This document shows positions 23,489-31,393 of a stretch of 46,854 nt of DNA, piece after piece. The stretch covers positions 1 to 46,854 of the forward strand of contig JBOHNM010000011.1 in the NCBI GenBank assembly GCA_050730675.1, given 5' to 3'. How positions within the stretch are numbered: position 1 is the first letter of the stretch; the number at the start of each line of letters is the position of its first letter. The DNA is from JBOHNM01 sp050730675. GTDB taxonomy: Bacteria > Planctomycetota > Phycisphaerae > Phycisphaerales > UBA1924. A program made the position numbers and the translations under genes. A model generated the notes under the pieces. The model did no database searches, had not been told where the DNA came from, and worked only from the letters and a program-made list of their open reading frames with translations.

Positions 23489-23588
23489 GCACGGCACATA
23501 CCTGTTTGATCCGGACTCATTGGGGGCCTTACGGCCGCCAAGTCATCTCCGGCCGTGCAGGCGCGGACCAGCCGACAACTTGAAGGCC
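23489..23588 (+). promoter_or_regulatory. Conserved structured 5' leader domain, copy A
   Basis: This 100-nt segment lies about 460 nt before the pseudopilin gene at 24046 and is almost identical to 27847-27945, upstream of the paralogue at 28453, except in an apical hairpin. The predicted fold has an outer stem GCACGG with CCGTGC, a large 5' internal loop holding ATACCTGTTTG, an inner stem CCG with CGG (3' bulge ATCTC) and GACT with AGTC, then a variable hairpin (TTGG, GGCC, loop TTAC, GGCC, CCAA). A conserved single-stranded tail, GGACCAGCCGACAACTTGA, follows. The layout resembles a riboswitch or other cis-acting RNA. I do not recognise the class. The preceding bases 23302-23488 hold no gene. 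Confidence 0.55.
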
Positions 23589-23645
23589 TCCTTGACCGGA
23601 CGGCGGTGATCGCGCGATGGCCATGCAGGGCGCCGCGGCGGGGTT

Positions 23646-23725
23646 GTCACGGGTTCTGGGGGCCCGGCCAGGCCGGGGTCACCCGCCTGTGCCCACGGTC
23701 CGCCGCGGCGTTCATGTCGCCGCGG
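23646..23725 (+). promoter_or_regulatory. Second conserved leader block, copy A
   Basis: This block aligns with 28031-28112. It contains the hairpin CCGGCCAGGCCGG, whose counterpart CCAGCCAGGCTGG shows a compensatory pair change, and the hairpin CCGCGGC with GCCGCGG around a loop containing CATG. A third short match, GCGGATGGCGAAG, follows at about 23882-23894. The rest of the leader up to 24045 is extremely GC-rich and not conserved; no protein is supported in it. Confidence 0.45.
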
Positions 23726-24045
23726 GGCCGACGGTGTCCTCTTGCCACACGGGAACGGCGCGGGGGACCGGCGGCGGGCGTCGCCATGGCGGCGCCCGGA
23801 GGGCCGGCGGGTTGCATCGGGTCTCGTGGGACGCGGCGCGCTGCGCGCGCACGGGCACGGGTGTGTGTTTGGGTGACTCCCGGCGGATGGCGAAGCCGCG
23901 CTATCGCGGTTTGCGCGATCGGTTTGGACTGGTATCCGTCGGGCGGCCCTCGGCGCGGCGCGGACGTTCCGCGCCCGCCGGGGTCCGCGCAGGCCAGGCC
24001 GCGGGGCGGAATGCCCGCCGCGGCCGCAGATTTCGGAGTCAACTC

Positions 24046-25050
24046 ATGCAATCCAAGAACAAGAAGAGGAATCGCGCGTTCACGCTCATCGAGCTGCTGG
24101 TGGTCATCGCGATCATCGCGCTGCTGGTGGGCATCCTGATGCCGGCGCTGGCGCAGGCACGAAGGTCCGCCAAGACCCTGAAATGCTCCACGCAGGTGCG
24201 CAGCGTGATGCAGGCGATGATGGTCTTCGCCAACAGCAACCGCGACAGCTACCCGCTCCCGAGCAACCTCGACAAGACCGGGACCACCGTCGCGGGCAGC
24301 ACGCTCGCCGACAACGAAAAGAAGAACAATCTCGGGAACGTTCTGTCGATCCTCATCTTCAACAACGGCATCAGCTCCGAGCTATGCGTCTCGCCGGCGG
24401 AGGTTTCCGGCGTGGTCAAGGTCTGCGATACGTACGCCAGTGCCAGCCCGGCACAGGCCGATGTCGCCGGCGGCAACCGGGCCACCGCCCTTTGGGACCC
24501 CGGCTTTGCCGGCACCCCGGTGCAACAGGAACCAGCCTACCGACACACCCCCGGCATCAGCAATAACTCCTACGCATCGATCGTCTTCTTCGGCGCTCGC
24601 CGTCAGAAGTGGACCAACACCTTCAGCGCCACCGAGCCGGTTTTCGGCAACCGCGGGCCGGTCTACAACGGCGCTGACGGCAACGACCGAGCGACCTGGG
24701 CGCCCAGCGGTCAGAACGGCTGGCGGTTGGCCAACGGAGCCAACGGCACCGACAGCAACACGCTGCTGATCCACGGCGGCCGCTCGAGCTGGGAGGGCAA
24801 CATCGGCTACAACGACGGCCACGTCAATACCGAGACCCGCGCCGATCCGCTCGAAATCACCTACAAACGCACCGGCAATCAGGCGACCAACGCGGTCGTG
24901 CCGGACAACATCTTTGTTGACGAGACCGATGACGCCACGGGCGGCACCGCCAACGACCCGCTGATGCGTCAGAACGTTTATCTGCGCCCCATCGGCAACG
25001 TCAGCAACTTCACCCCGGCGGCGGTCGCCGCGACGCTGTGGAAGGACTGA
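24046..25050 (+). CDS. Type IV pseudopilin-like protein, paralogue 1
   Basis: A 334-residue protein with a class III signal: a short basic leader (KNKKRNRA) and then FTLIELLVVIAIIALLVG with Glu5, so a prepilin peptidase should cut and methylate it. The large C-terminal domain includes STQVRSVMQAMMVFANSNRD (heptad-like helix), CVSPAEVSGVV, FGARRQKW and a terminal HGGRSSWEGNIGYNDGHV, an H-x9-DG-like motif common in planctomycete pseudopilins. It is strongly similar over its full length to the proteins at 25383 and 28453. TTCGGAGTC before the ATG is a good ribosome binding site. The transcript probably has a 5' leader of more than 500 nt containing the structured blocks. Likely an extracellular or pseudopilus subunit; exact role unknown. 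Confidence 0.85.
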   Translation: MQSKNKKRNRAFTLIELLVVIAIIALLVGILMPALAQARRSAKTLKCSTQVRSVMQAMMVFANSNRDSYPLPSNLDKTGTTVAGSTLADNEKKNNLGNVLSILIFNNGISSELCVSPAEVSGVVKVCDTYASASPAQADVAGGNRATALWDPGFAGTPVQQEPAYRHTPGISNNSYASIVFFGARRQKWTNTFSATEPVFGNRGPVYNGADGNDRATWAPSGQNGWRLANGANGTDSNTLLIHGGRSSWEGNIGYNDGHVNTETRADPLEITYKRTGNQATNAVVPDNIFVDETDDATGGTANDPLMRQNVYLRPIGNVSNFTPAAVAATLWKD

Positions 25051-25101
25051 TTCGTTCCAACATGTGACCTGAACCACCAGCCCACGGTGGATCCGTGTTC
25101 C

Positions 25102-25131
25102 AGAGGCCCGCTGGTCCTTCAGCGGGCCTCT
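25102..25131 (+). terminator. Rho-independent terminator after pseudopilin 1
   Basis: AGAGGCCCGCTG and CAGCGGGCCTCT make a perfect 12-bp stem with loop GTCCTT, followed by TCCCTTTTT. The remaining bases up to 25382 hold no recognisable feature; in particular, the leader domain found before paralogues 1 and 3 is absent. Confidence 0.85.
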
Positions 25132-25382
25132 TCCCTTTTTGGAAGGCGACCAGAAGAGAGGCGAGCAGGCGAACAGATGGCCGGGAGAATGAGATGAAGG
25201 CGTGGTGAGCTTGGGGTGACTGCCCCCATGTGGAGGATTTGACTGAAACCTCTGGCCATTTGTGTTGGATCAGGGCAACCCCGGGGCGTGCGGCCCCGAA
25301 ACGAAGTGTTCAATCGCCGGCGAAGGAGTCATCGAGTCTTCGGTTGGCTGCCGCAGCGATCATCGTGAAGGGAGCGTGGGTT

Positions 25383-26387
25383 GTGAAGCACGTGGGTCAA
25401 CGTCGAGGGTTCACCATCAAGGAACTGGTCGCCAGCGTTGTGACCATCTCCACCATCTTCTTCGCGGCCAGGCACCCGGCGGGCACCGGGACGGCCCAGA
25501 CGCGGCGGGCACAGTGCCAGAACAATGTGCGCACCGTGGTGCAGGCTATGCAGGCCTTTGCCGACAACAATCAGGGGAGCTATCCGCTGCCGAGCCGGCT
25601 GGACCTGACGGGAACGACGATCGGGCCTGCTGGTGCGGCCACGAATTCGCAATTGGAAGCCAAGAACAACCTCGGCAACGTGCTGTCGATCCTCATCTTC
25701 AACAACGCGATCACGCCGGAGATGTGCGTTTCCCCGGCGGAAGTTTCGGGCGTCGTTCACATCGATCAGGGGTATCAGCACGCCAACCCGCAGCGTGCGG
25801 CGGCCGCCGGCGGCAACCCGGCGACGGCGTTGTGGGATCCGGGGTTCGCCGCAACTCCGACAACGAGTGAACCGTTCTACCGGCGGACCCCGGGGATCAG
25901 CAACAGCTCATACGCCAGCACCGTTTTCTTCGGCGCACGTCGACAAGTCTGGTCGAATACGCACAACGCGACCGAACCGGTCTTCGGCAACCGCGGGCCC
26001 AAGTACGCAGGGACCGACAGTGGCGACCGCGCTGGGTGGAACGGGTTTGGCTCTAATGGCTGGCCACTGGCCAATGGCATGCTCGGGAGCGGGAGCAACA
26101 CGCTGCGCATCCACGGCAGCCCGCAGAGCTGGGAAGGAAACATCGGCTACAACGATGGCCACGTCACCTACGAACGCCGACCGGATCCCGCCGAGGCCTT
26201 GTATCAACGGTACGGCAATCCAAGCACGACGCCGCCGGTGCCGGACAACCTCTTTGTCGATGAGTCGGACGATGCGACGGCCGGCACATCGTTTGACCCG
26301 GCGCTGAGGCGAAACGCGTGGCTGCGTCCGGTCGCCAGCGTGCAAGCGTCTGGAACGACCACGACAATCAACCTTTGGCTCGATTGA
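25383..26387 (+). CDS. Type IV pseudopilin-like protein, divergent paralogue 2
   Basis: A 334-residue paralogue that keeps the full C-terminal domain (PLPSRLDLTGTT, CVSPAEVSGVV, NIGYNDGHV) but has a degraded N-terminal helix: RRGFTIKELVASVVTIST replaces the canonical FTLIELLVVIAIIALL. The G|FTIKE cleavage site and Glu5 remain, yet the helix carries a Lys at position 4 and later runs into ARHPAGTG, so membrane retention and polymer assembly may be altered. The GTG start at 25383 has AGGGAG upstream. It lies 332 bases after paralogue 1, behind that gene's terminator, so it needs its own promoter. Confidence 0.75.
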   Translation: MKHVGQRRGFTIKELVASVVTISTIFFAARHPAGTGTAQTRRAQCQNNVRTVVQAMQAFADNNQGSYPLPSRLDLTGTTIGPAGAATNSQLEAKNNLGNVLSILIFNNAITPEMCVSPAEVSGVVHIDQGYQHANPQRAAAAGGNPATALWDPGFAATPTTSEPFYRRTPGISNSSYASTVFFGARRQVWSNTHNATEPVFGNRGPKYAGTDSGDRAGWNGFGSNGWPLANGMLGSGSNTLRIHGSPQSWEGNIGYNDGHVTYERRPDPAEALYQRYGNPSTTPPVPDNLFVDESDDATAGTSFDPALRRNAWLRPVASVQASGTTTTINLWLD

Positions 26388-26508
26388 GCGTTTCCCGGCG
26401 GCGTTCCCCCAGGGACGGGTCGCTCCGCCCCCACCGCGAACTCTCGACCCTTCGAGCCGGAGATGAAGGCTTCGCGCCTGGAGCGCGGCGGGCGCGTCCG
26501 GATTCGGC

Positions 26509-26514
26509 TACGCT
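26509..26514 (+). promoter_or_regulatory. -10-like hexamer 6 nt before the transaldolase gene
   Basis: TACGCT is followed by CCCGCC and the ATG at 26521. The CCCGCC spacer is identical to that in front of the dehydrogenase gene at 993. No ribosome binding site is present. Confidence 0.4.
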
Positions 26515-26520
26515 CCCGCC

Positions 26521-27168
26521 ATGGAACTTTACATCGATACCGCGAACCTGGATGAGATCAAGCAGGCCAACGACCTGGGCGTCCTTGACGGGGTGACCAC
26601 CAACCCGTCGCTGATCGCCAAGGAGAAGAAGGACTACGGCCAGACGCTGGCGGAGATCTGCAAGATCGTCAAGGGCCCGGTGTCGGCCGAGGTGATCGCG
26701 ACCGAGTACGAGGCGATGATGAAGGAGGGCCTGGAGCGGGCCAAGATCGCCCCCAACATCGTCGTCAAGCTCCCCATTACTATGGATGGGCTCAAGGCTT
26801 GCAAGGCGATGAGCGAAAAGGGGATCAAGACGAACATGACGCTGTGCTTCCAGCCGCTGCAGGCGCTGATGGTCGCCAAGGCCGGGGCGTTCCTGGTCAG
26901 CCCGTTCATCGGACGGCTGGACGACATCGCCGAGGACGGCACGGACCTGATCGTCAAGATCCGCCAGATCTACGACAACTACGGCTACAAGACCAAGTGC
27001 CTGGCGGCATCGATCCGCCACCCCAAGCACATGGTCGAGTGCGCCCTCGCCGGCGCCGACGTCGCCACCGTGCCCTTCAGCGTCATCAAGCAGATGCTCA
27101 GCCACCCGTTGACGGACAATGGGCTGAAGAAGTTCCTTGAGGACTACAAGAAAGCCTTCGGCGGCTGA
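26521..27168 (+). CDS. tal: Transaldolase of the TalC/FSA family
   Basis: A 215-residue TIM-barrel aldolase of the short decameric type. DGVTTNPSLIAK (23-34) is the family signature, Lys83 in VVKLPIT is the Schiff-base lysine, and CLAASIRHPKHM and VPFSVIKQML complete the barrel. Residue 129 in SPFIGRLDD is Phe; in E. coli fructose-6-phosphate aldolase the equivalent residue is Tyr131, so classical transaldolase activity in the non-oxidative pentose phosphate pathway is more likely. It sits between pseudopilin paralogues 2 and 3 with no functional link apparent. The start is assigned to the ATG with a -10-like element directly upstream. Confidence 0.92.
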   Translation: MELYIDTANLDEIKQANDLGVLDGVTTNPSLIAKEKKDYGQTLAEICKIVKGPVSAEVIATEYEAMMKEGLERAKIAPNIVVKLPITMDGLKACKAMSEKGIKTNMTLCFQPLQALMVAKAGAFLVSPFIGRLDDIAEDGTDLIVKIRQIYDNYGYKTKCLAASIRHPKHMVECALAGADVATVPFSVIKQMLSHPLTDNGLKKFLEDYKKAFGG

Positions 27169-27216
27169 GCAACTCGCCACATGCGGGCCGAGACGTCGAT
27201 CGCCTGAAAGGCAACG

Positions 27217-27750
27217 TCACTCCCCGATCTCGAGCAACAACTCCACCTCCACCGTCGCGTTCAACGGCAGCACATTCGTGCCCACCGCCGCCCGCGCGTG
27301 GCGGCCGGATTCGCCGAAGACCTGCACCAGCAGCTCGCTCGCGCCATTGGCCACCTTGGGCTGGTCGTGAAAATCCGGCGTGCAGGCGATCCAGATGCCG
27401 ACGCGGATGACGCCGGCGATGCGGTCGAGCGACCCGAGTGCTGCCTTTGCCGCCGCCAGCCCGTTCAGTGCCGCCTGGCGGGTAAGGGCCTGCAACTCCT
27501 CGATCGGCTGCCCAGCGCGGACCGGGCCGGTCTGCATCAATTTGCCCGCGGCGAAGGGCAACTGCCCGCTCACGTAGAGGTGATTGCCGCTGCGGCGCGT
27601 GGGCACATATGCCGCGACGGGTGCCGCCGGGACGGGGAGTGTGATGCCGAGGGCGGCCAGTCGGGCCTCGGGCGTCACGGGCGCAGAGCCAACAGATCCC
27701 GAATTGCGGGGTGTGGGAGTGATTGAATCGCCCGTGCAAACACTTGACAT
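27217..27750 (-). CDS. RidA/YjgF-family protein
   Basis: A 177-residue protein, longer than RidA (about 130) because of a variable N-terminal 45 residues. The fold motifs are RRSGNHLYVSGQLPF, the RQAALNGLAAAKAALGSLDRI helix, and a terminal ARAAVGTNVLPLNATVEVE. This matches the Atu1372-like branch of the superfamily rather than canonical RidA or the 2-aminomuconate deaminase at 2925. Family members act on enamines or imines or bind small ligands; the substrate here is unknown. GAAAGGG precedes the ATG at 27750. The gene is divergent from the leader of pseudopilin 3 and convergent with transaldolase. Confidence 0.8.
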   Translation of the reverse strand: MSSVCTGDSITPTPRNSGSVGSAPVTPEARLAALGITLPVPAAPVAAYVPTRRSGNHLYVSGQLPFAAGKLMQTGPVRAGQPIEELQALTRQAALNGLAAAKAALGSLDRIAGVIRVGIWIACTPDFHDQPKVANGASELLVQVFGESGRHARAAVGTNVLPLNATVEVELLLEIGE

Positions 27751-27788
27751 TTTTTAACCCTTTCGCAAAACCCGGGAACCCGCCCGAC

Positions 27789-27816
27789 TTGACGGGCGAA
27801 CTGAACGGTGTACCTT
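27789..27816 (+). promoter_or_regulatory. Predicted promoter of the pseudopilin 3 leader
   Basis: TTGACG (27789-27794), a 16-base spacer and TACCTT (27811-27816) resemble a sigma-70-type promoter. Transcription would begin near 27823, about 25 nt before the conserved leader domain and 630 nt before the start codon. Confidence 0.45.
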
Positions 27817-27846
27817 ATGAGTGTTCTCAGGTTGGGTTGGCGTTTC

Positions 27847-27945
27847 GCACGGCAATACCTGTTTGTACCGGACTCATGGGCGGTTTCTCAATCGCCAAGT
27901 CATCTCCGGCCGTGCAAGCCCGGACCAGCCGACAACTTGAAGGCC
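27847..27945 (+). promoter_or_regulatory. Conserved structured 5' leader domain, copy B
   Basis: The counterpart of 23489-23588. The outer stem (GCACGG with CCGTGC), the internal loop ATACCTGTTTG, the GGACT/AGTCATCTCCGG segment and the tail GGACCAGCCGACAACTTGA are preserved. The apical hairpin has a different sequence (TGG, CGGTT, loop, AATCG, CCA) but the same pairing geometry. This pattern of sequence change with structure kept suggests selection on RNA. Confidence 0.55.
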
Positions 27946-28030
27946 CCTCGGCGCGGAAGCGACGTTGGCGGTTGAATCGGCGTGTCTCCCGTTCCTTCTG
28001 GATCGGCGGACCCGTTCAATTGTTGATCTC

Positions 28031-28112
28031 GTCACCGCGGCCTCGGGGTCCAGCCAGGCTGGGTTTCCCCTCCTGTACTCGGCAGTCCTCCGCGGCCCAC
28101 ATGAAGCCGCGG
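28031..28112 (+). promoter_or_regulatory. Second conserved leader block, copy B
   Basis: Aligns with 23646-23725: GTCAC, the hairpin CCAGCCAGGCTGG, CCTGT, and the CCGCGGC/GCCGCGG hairpin with CATG in the loop. A further match, GCGGATGGCGAAG, lies at about 28260-28272. Between 28290 and 28360 there are tandem GGTTTG/GTTCG-type repeats. No convincing gene lies in 27751-28452. Confidence 0.45.
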
Positions 28113-28452
28113 AATGGTAAGCCACCCTCCAACGAGAACACTGGGGTGCGAACCACGGATGCTGCCGCGGCAGTTCCCGACGACTGAAAACGTCGAACCG
28201 GGTCTTGTGGGTTGAGACAAATCGACAACGAGTGCAGGTGTTGCAGACGGCGTGACCCAGCGGATGGCGAAGGTTGATCTCGTCGGGTGGTTTGTGCTAG
28301 CTGTTCGGTTCGTTGAGTTGGTTTGGTTTGAGCCCGGCTTGGTTTGAGCCGGGGAGCGTCGCCGGGTGTTCCGGCAACGCGGGAAACACGCACACAGGCT
28401 TTGGTCTTGGCCGCCGACGTTCGGCGGCAGGACCGGGAACACGGAGTTTCGC

Positions 28453-29454
28453 ATGAAGAAGAATCGCGCCTTTACGCTGATCGAGCTGCTGGTGGTCATC
28501 GCGATCATCGCCCTGCTGGTGGGCATCCTCCTGCCGGCTCTTGCCAAGGCTCGCTCCTCGGCCAAGACCCTCAAGTGCTCGACGCAGGTCCGCAACGTGG
28601 TGCAGGCCTGCCAGGTCTTCGCCAACAGCAACCGCGACAGCTACCCGCTGCCCAGCAACCTCGACAAGAACGGCACGACGATCGGCCCGCAGAACGTGCC
28701 GAATCCGACACAGGCCCAGCTCGAGGCCAAGAACAACCTCGGCAACTCCCTGTCGATCCTGATCTTCAACAACGCCATCAGCCCCGAGCTGTGCGTTTCG
28801 CCCGCCGAGGTTTCCGGCGTGGTGAAGGTTGACGACCAGTACGCCAGCGCCAGCCCCCCCCAGGCGACGCAGGCCGGCGGCACCCCCGCCACGGCCCTCT
28901 GGGACCCCGGCTTTGCCGGCACCCCGATCCAGCAGGAGCCGACGTACCGCCGCACGCCGGGCATCAGCAACAACTCCTACGCCTCCAACGTCTTCTTCGG
29001 CGCCCGCCGTCAGAAGTGGTCCAACACCTTCAGCGCCACCGAGCCGGTCTTCGGCAACCGCGGCCCGAAGTACGCCCCCACCGGCGCCACTTCTGACACG
29101 GCTACGTGGCAGGGCAACGGCTCCAACGGCTGGCGCCTGGTCACCGGCGCCAACGGCACCGACAGCAACACGCTGCTGATCCACGGCGGCCGCTCGAGCT
29201 GGGAGGGCAACATCGGTTACAACGACGGCCACGTCAACACCGAGACGCGCCCCGACCCCATCGAGATCACCTTCAAGCGCTCGGGCAACAACACGACCAA
29301 CGCCGTTGTTCCCGACAACTTCTTCGTCGACGAGACCGATGACGCCACCGGCGGCACGGCCAACGACGCGGTCCTGCGTCAGAACGTCTGGATGCGCCCG
29401 ATCGCTTCGGTGACCGGCACCACGACCCTGACCTACAACTTCTGGGTTGACTAA
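28453..29454 (+). CDS. Type IV pseudopilin-like protein, paralogue 3
   Basis: A 333-residue protein with the most canonical prepilin start in the set: MKKNRA, then FTLIELLVVIAIIALLVG and LLPALAKARSSAK. The globular domain matches paralogue 1 nearly throughout, including the two conserved cysteine segments (LKCSTQVR and LCVSPAEVSG) and the HGGRSSWEGNIGYNDGHV motif. CGGAG seven bases before the ATG is the ribosome binding site. The gene has its own predicted promoter and long structured leader upstream and a strong terminator downstream, so it is a single-gene transcription unit. Role is uncertain: pseudopilus, surface fibre or secreted structural protein. Confidence 0.87.
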   Translation: MKKNRAFTLIELLVVIAIIALLVGILLPALAKARSSAKTLKCSTQVRNVVQACQVFANSNRDSYPLPSNLDKNGTTIGPQNVPNPTQAQLEAKNNLGNSLSILIFNNAISPELCVSPAEVSGVVKVDDQYASASPPQATQAGGTPATALWDPGFAGTPIQQEPTYRRTPGISNNSYASNVFFGARRQKWSNTFSATEPVFGNRGPKYAPTGATSDTATWQGNGSNGWRLVTGANGTDSNTLLIHGGRSSWEGNIGYNDGHVNTETRPDPIEITFKRSGNNTTNAVVPDNFFVDETDDATGGTANDAVLRQNVWMRPIASVTGTTTLTYNFWVD

Positions 29455-29490
29455 ATCTCACGACCGCAAGGTCTGACTGACTACTCAAAG

Positions 29491-29518
29491 GCCCGCCGGG
29501 AAACCGGCGGGCTTTTTT
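29491..29518 (+). terminator. Rho-independent terminator after pseudopilin 3
   Basis: GCCCGCCGG and CCGGCGGGC form a strong stem with loop GAAA, followed by TTTTTTCTTTTT. The following bases up to 29764 carry no gene. Confidence 0.9.
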
Positions 29519-29764
29519 CTTTTTGCGATAGCTTTCACTAACAGTACCGATCGCTAACCACGCTGATGAGCCACACTTGTTTGGCATAACTCGCTCGTGC
29601 AGCAGCGGATAGCACTCGCATCTCGCGCTGACAGATCGAGATCGTCAAGGCTGACATTGCTTTACTGCACTGACCGTGCACATGTTGCGCGATTCGGAAT
29701 TGCGTTGACCCACAAAGCCAAGCGATATGTTGCACGCGCCTCGAACGGGGGTAAAGGAGTCAGT

Positions 29765-31321
29765 ATGTTTGAAAGCACGACTCGCCGCACCCTTCTGTCT
29801 CTCACGGCACTGGCTGGACTGACATCTGCCGCACACGGTCAGTCTTCATGCTCACTGAAGACGACGAGTGGGTACTCCTTTGCGAAACTCACACTTTCTC
29901 CCATTCTTTTTCTTAATGGCGATCAACGCACATACTGCGAGGAATGTGATCCACCGAAGAAGTGTGAGAGCCTAGACCCCGGCATAGGAAGCCTGTTTTA
30001 CGCCACACGATCGGATTGGAGCGCAACGATCGCCGGCACCGGACCATTCAACCCCAATCCTCCGGGTGTGTATTGCTCGGTTAGATCTGCCGGCAACGTG
30101 TGCAGAGACTTTGTGGCAGACACTCTCACCTCGGCGAACTTAACGGCCTCTCCCATTACACTGAATTGGACAAATCCGGGATGGTCGTGCAGCGACACCT
30201 ATACGCCGTACCTGACCAACAACGGGTTTATTCAGGATTCCACCGCATCCCATCAGGCTGGGGGCTTCGGCTCCTGCGATTATGGCGAGTACAGAATCGG
30301 AACTACTGTGTCACCGTACACAAATCCATGCACTGGCGCGACGTCGTCGCTCAGTGTCGGATCGGCCGTCGCGACAGATGACTTTGGCAAGTACCAAGCT
30401 GCTCATCAGCGCTTCAGCTACAGTTGGCCGATCTGCGGCGACAACAAGAGCAAGACCCCCAGCACTGTGAGCATCGGACTCAGCCTCTTAAGCGATTTCA
30501 GTTGGACGCGCGACGTCAGTGCAGACGGGTGCGTGTCCTTGAGCAAAATGCCTGTGCCCATCATTGCGGGATTCTGCATCGAAGTTGAGCAGGTCACTGG
30601 AAGTGGATCCAGTTCCACAGTTTACTATGGAATCTACTATGTGCGCGAGTGGAATGATATCACTCGCCTCGGTGAATTTGGACCGCCCGGAATGGGCACG
30701 GACATCTTCGATCCCGACGTGAGCACAACGAACTTTGCAGCCCCTTGGAACACCCACATTTGGACCGCTCGAGTATTCGAGGCGTCTTCGTGCTGCACCT
30801 CCCCCAAAACCACCAAGCTTGAAGTGGTCCTGGAAGGCAGCGATCTGCAGATGATCAATATTCGCGGGTGGGTGGATGTCAACAGCCTTCTTGAGAATAC
30901 GACAGTCAATCACGGCATGTACTGGCAGCACGACCGTCTTGATCTCAATTTTGACGGCACCCCTGACTGCCTGGACCGCGAGTTGATTATCGCAGCGCGC
31001 GGCAAGACGATCAGCGACCCCGAGTACATTCTTCGAGCCGATCTGAATGGCAATGGAACGATCAGTGACGCCGAGTATTCAGAGGTGGCGACCGCGCTTC
31101 TTCAATTGTGTGCATGTCCCGCGGACCTTGTTTCTCTCGGAGGCTCGCCGCCCCCCGACGGAACACTCACCTCCGATGACCTCACGGCGTTCCTTGCTTG
31201 CTACTTCGGGGGCGACATGCACGCGGACATCGCCGTGCTCGGAGGGGCGCTCGGCGCCGATGCTGCCATTACTGCTGACGACTTGACACTGTTCTTGAGT
31301 CTCTTCTACGGCGGCTGCTAG
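29765..31321 (+). CDS. Exported Cys-rich protein with EF-hand/GC-type dockerin-like C-terminus
   Basis: A 518-residue secreted protein. The signal peptide (residues 1-25, ending AAHG) starts MFESTTRRTLLSL. The central 370 residues are cysteine-rich with no family I recognise. The C-terminal region has calcium-loop sequences (DLNFDGTPDCLD and DLNGNGTISDAEY) and ends with two similar halves, CPADL with TSDDLTAFLACYFGG and AAITADDLTLFLSLFYGGC. This is the layout of the planctomycete GC-type dockerin-like domain, thought to be an anchoring or sorting module. AAAGGAGTC before the ATG fixes the start; the in-frame extension to 29597 is rejected. Base composition is lower in GC than the flanking genes. 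Confidence 0.75.
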   Translation: MFESTTRRTLLSLTALAGLTSAAHGQSSCSLKTTSGYSFAKLTLSPILFLNGDQRTYCEECDPPKKCESLDPGIGSLFYATRSDWSATIAGTGPFNPNPPGVYCSVRSAGNVCRDFVADTLTSANLTASPITLNWTNPGWSCSDTYTPYLTNNGFIQDSTASHQAGGFGSCDYGEYRIGTTVSPYTNPCTGATSSLSVGSAVATDDFGKYQAAHQRFSYSWPICGDNKSKTPSTVSIGLSLLSDFSWTRDVSADGCVSLSKMPVPIIAGFCIEVEQVTGSGSSSTVYYGIYYVREWNDITRLGEFGPPGMGTDIFDPDVSTTNFAAPWNTHIWTARVFEASSCCTSPKTTKLEVVLEGSDLQMINIRGWVDVNSLLENTTVNHGMYWQHDRLDLNFDGTPDCLDRELIIAARGKTISDPEYILRADLNGNGTISDAEYSEVATALLQLCACPADLVSLGGSPPPDGTLTSDDLTAFLACYFGGDMHADIAVLGGALGADAAITADDLTLFLSLFYGGC

Positions 31322-31358
31322 CTCATCCGAAAGATAGATACTTAGCTTACCGTCTCCT

Positions 31359-31385
31359 GCCCGCCATAACAACGGCGGGCTTTTT
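31359..31385. terminator. Bidirectional terminator
   Basis: GCCCGCC and GGCGGGC surround an ATAACAAC loop, with TTTTTC on the plus-strand side. It lies between the convergent dockerin-like gene and flhA and may serve both. Confidence 0.75.
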
Positions 31386-31393
31386 CATGCACT

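Noticed and set aside
21352..23541. 729-codon minus-strand frame opposite the acyl-CoA ligase
   Set aside because: Antisense to a well-supported enzyme and composed mostly of Arg/His/Pro; no motif support.
23489..23588. Assignment of the leader as a known c-di-GMP-I (GEMM) riboswitch
   Set aside because: The expected CGCAAAGC and GGTAGGTAGC-type segments are absent, and the stem arrangement differs.
23617..24045. N-terminal extension of pseudopilin 1 through the leader
   Set aside because: It would bury the class III signal behind 143 Arg/Gly-rich residues; the ATG at 24046 has a ribosome binding site.
28101..28187. 28-codon small frame in the leader of pseudopilin 3 (MKPRNGK...)
   Set aside because: The corresponding frame in copy A does not conserve the peptide; the shared CATG is explained by the hairpin loop.
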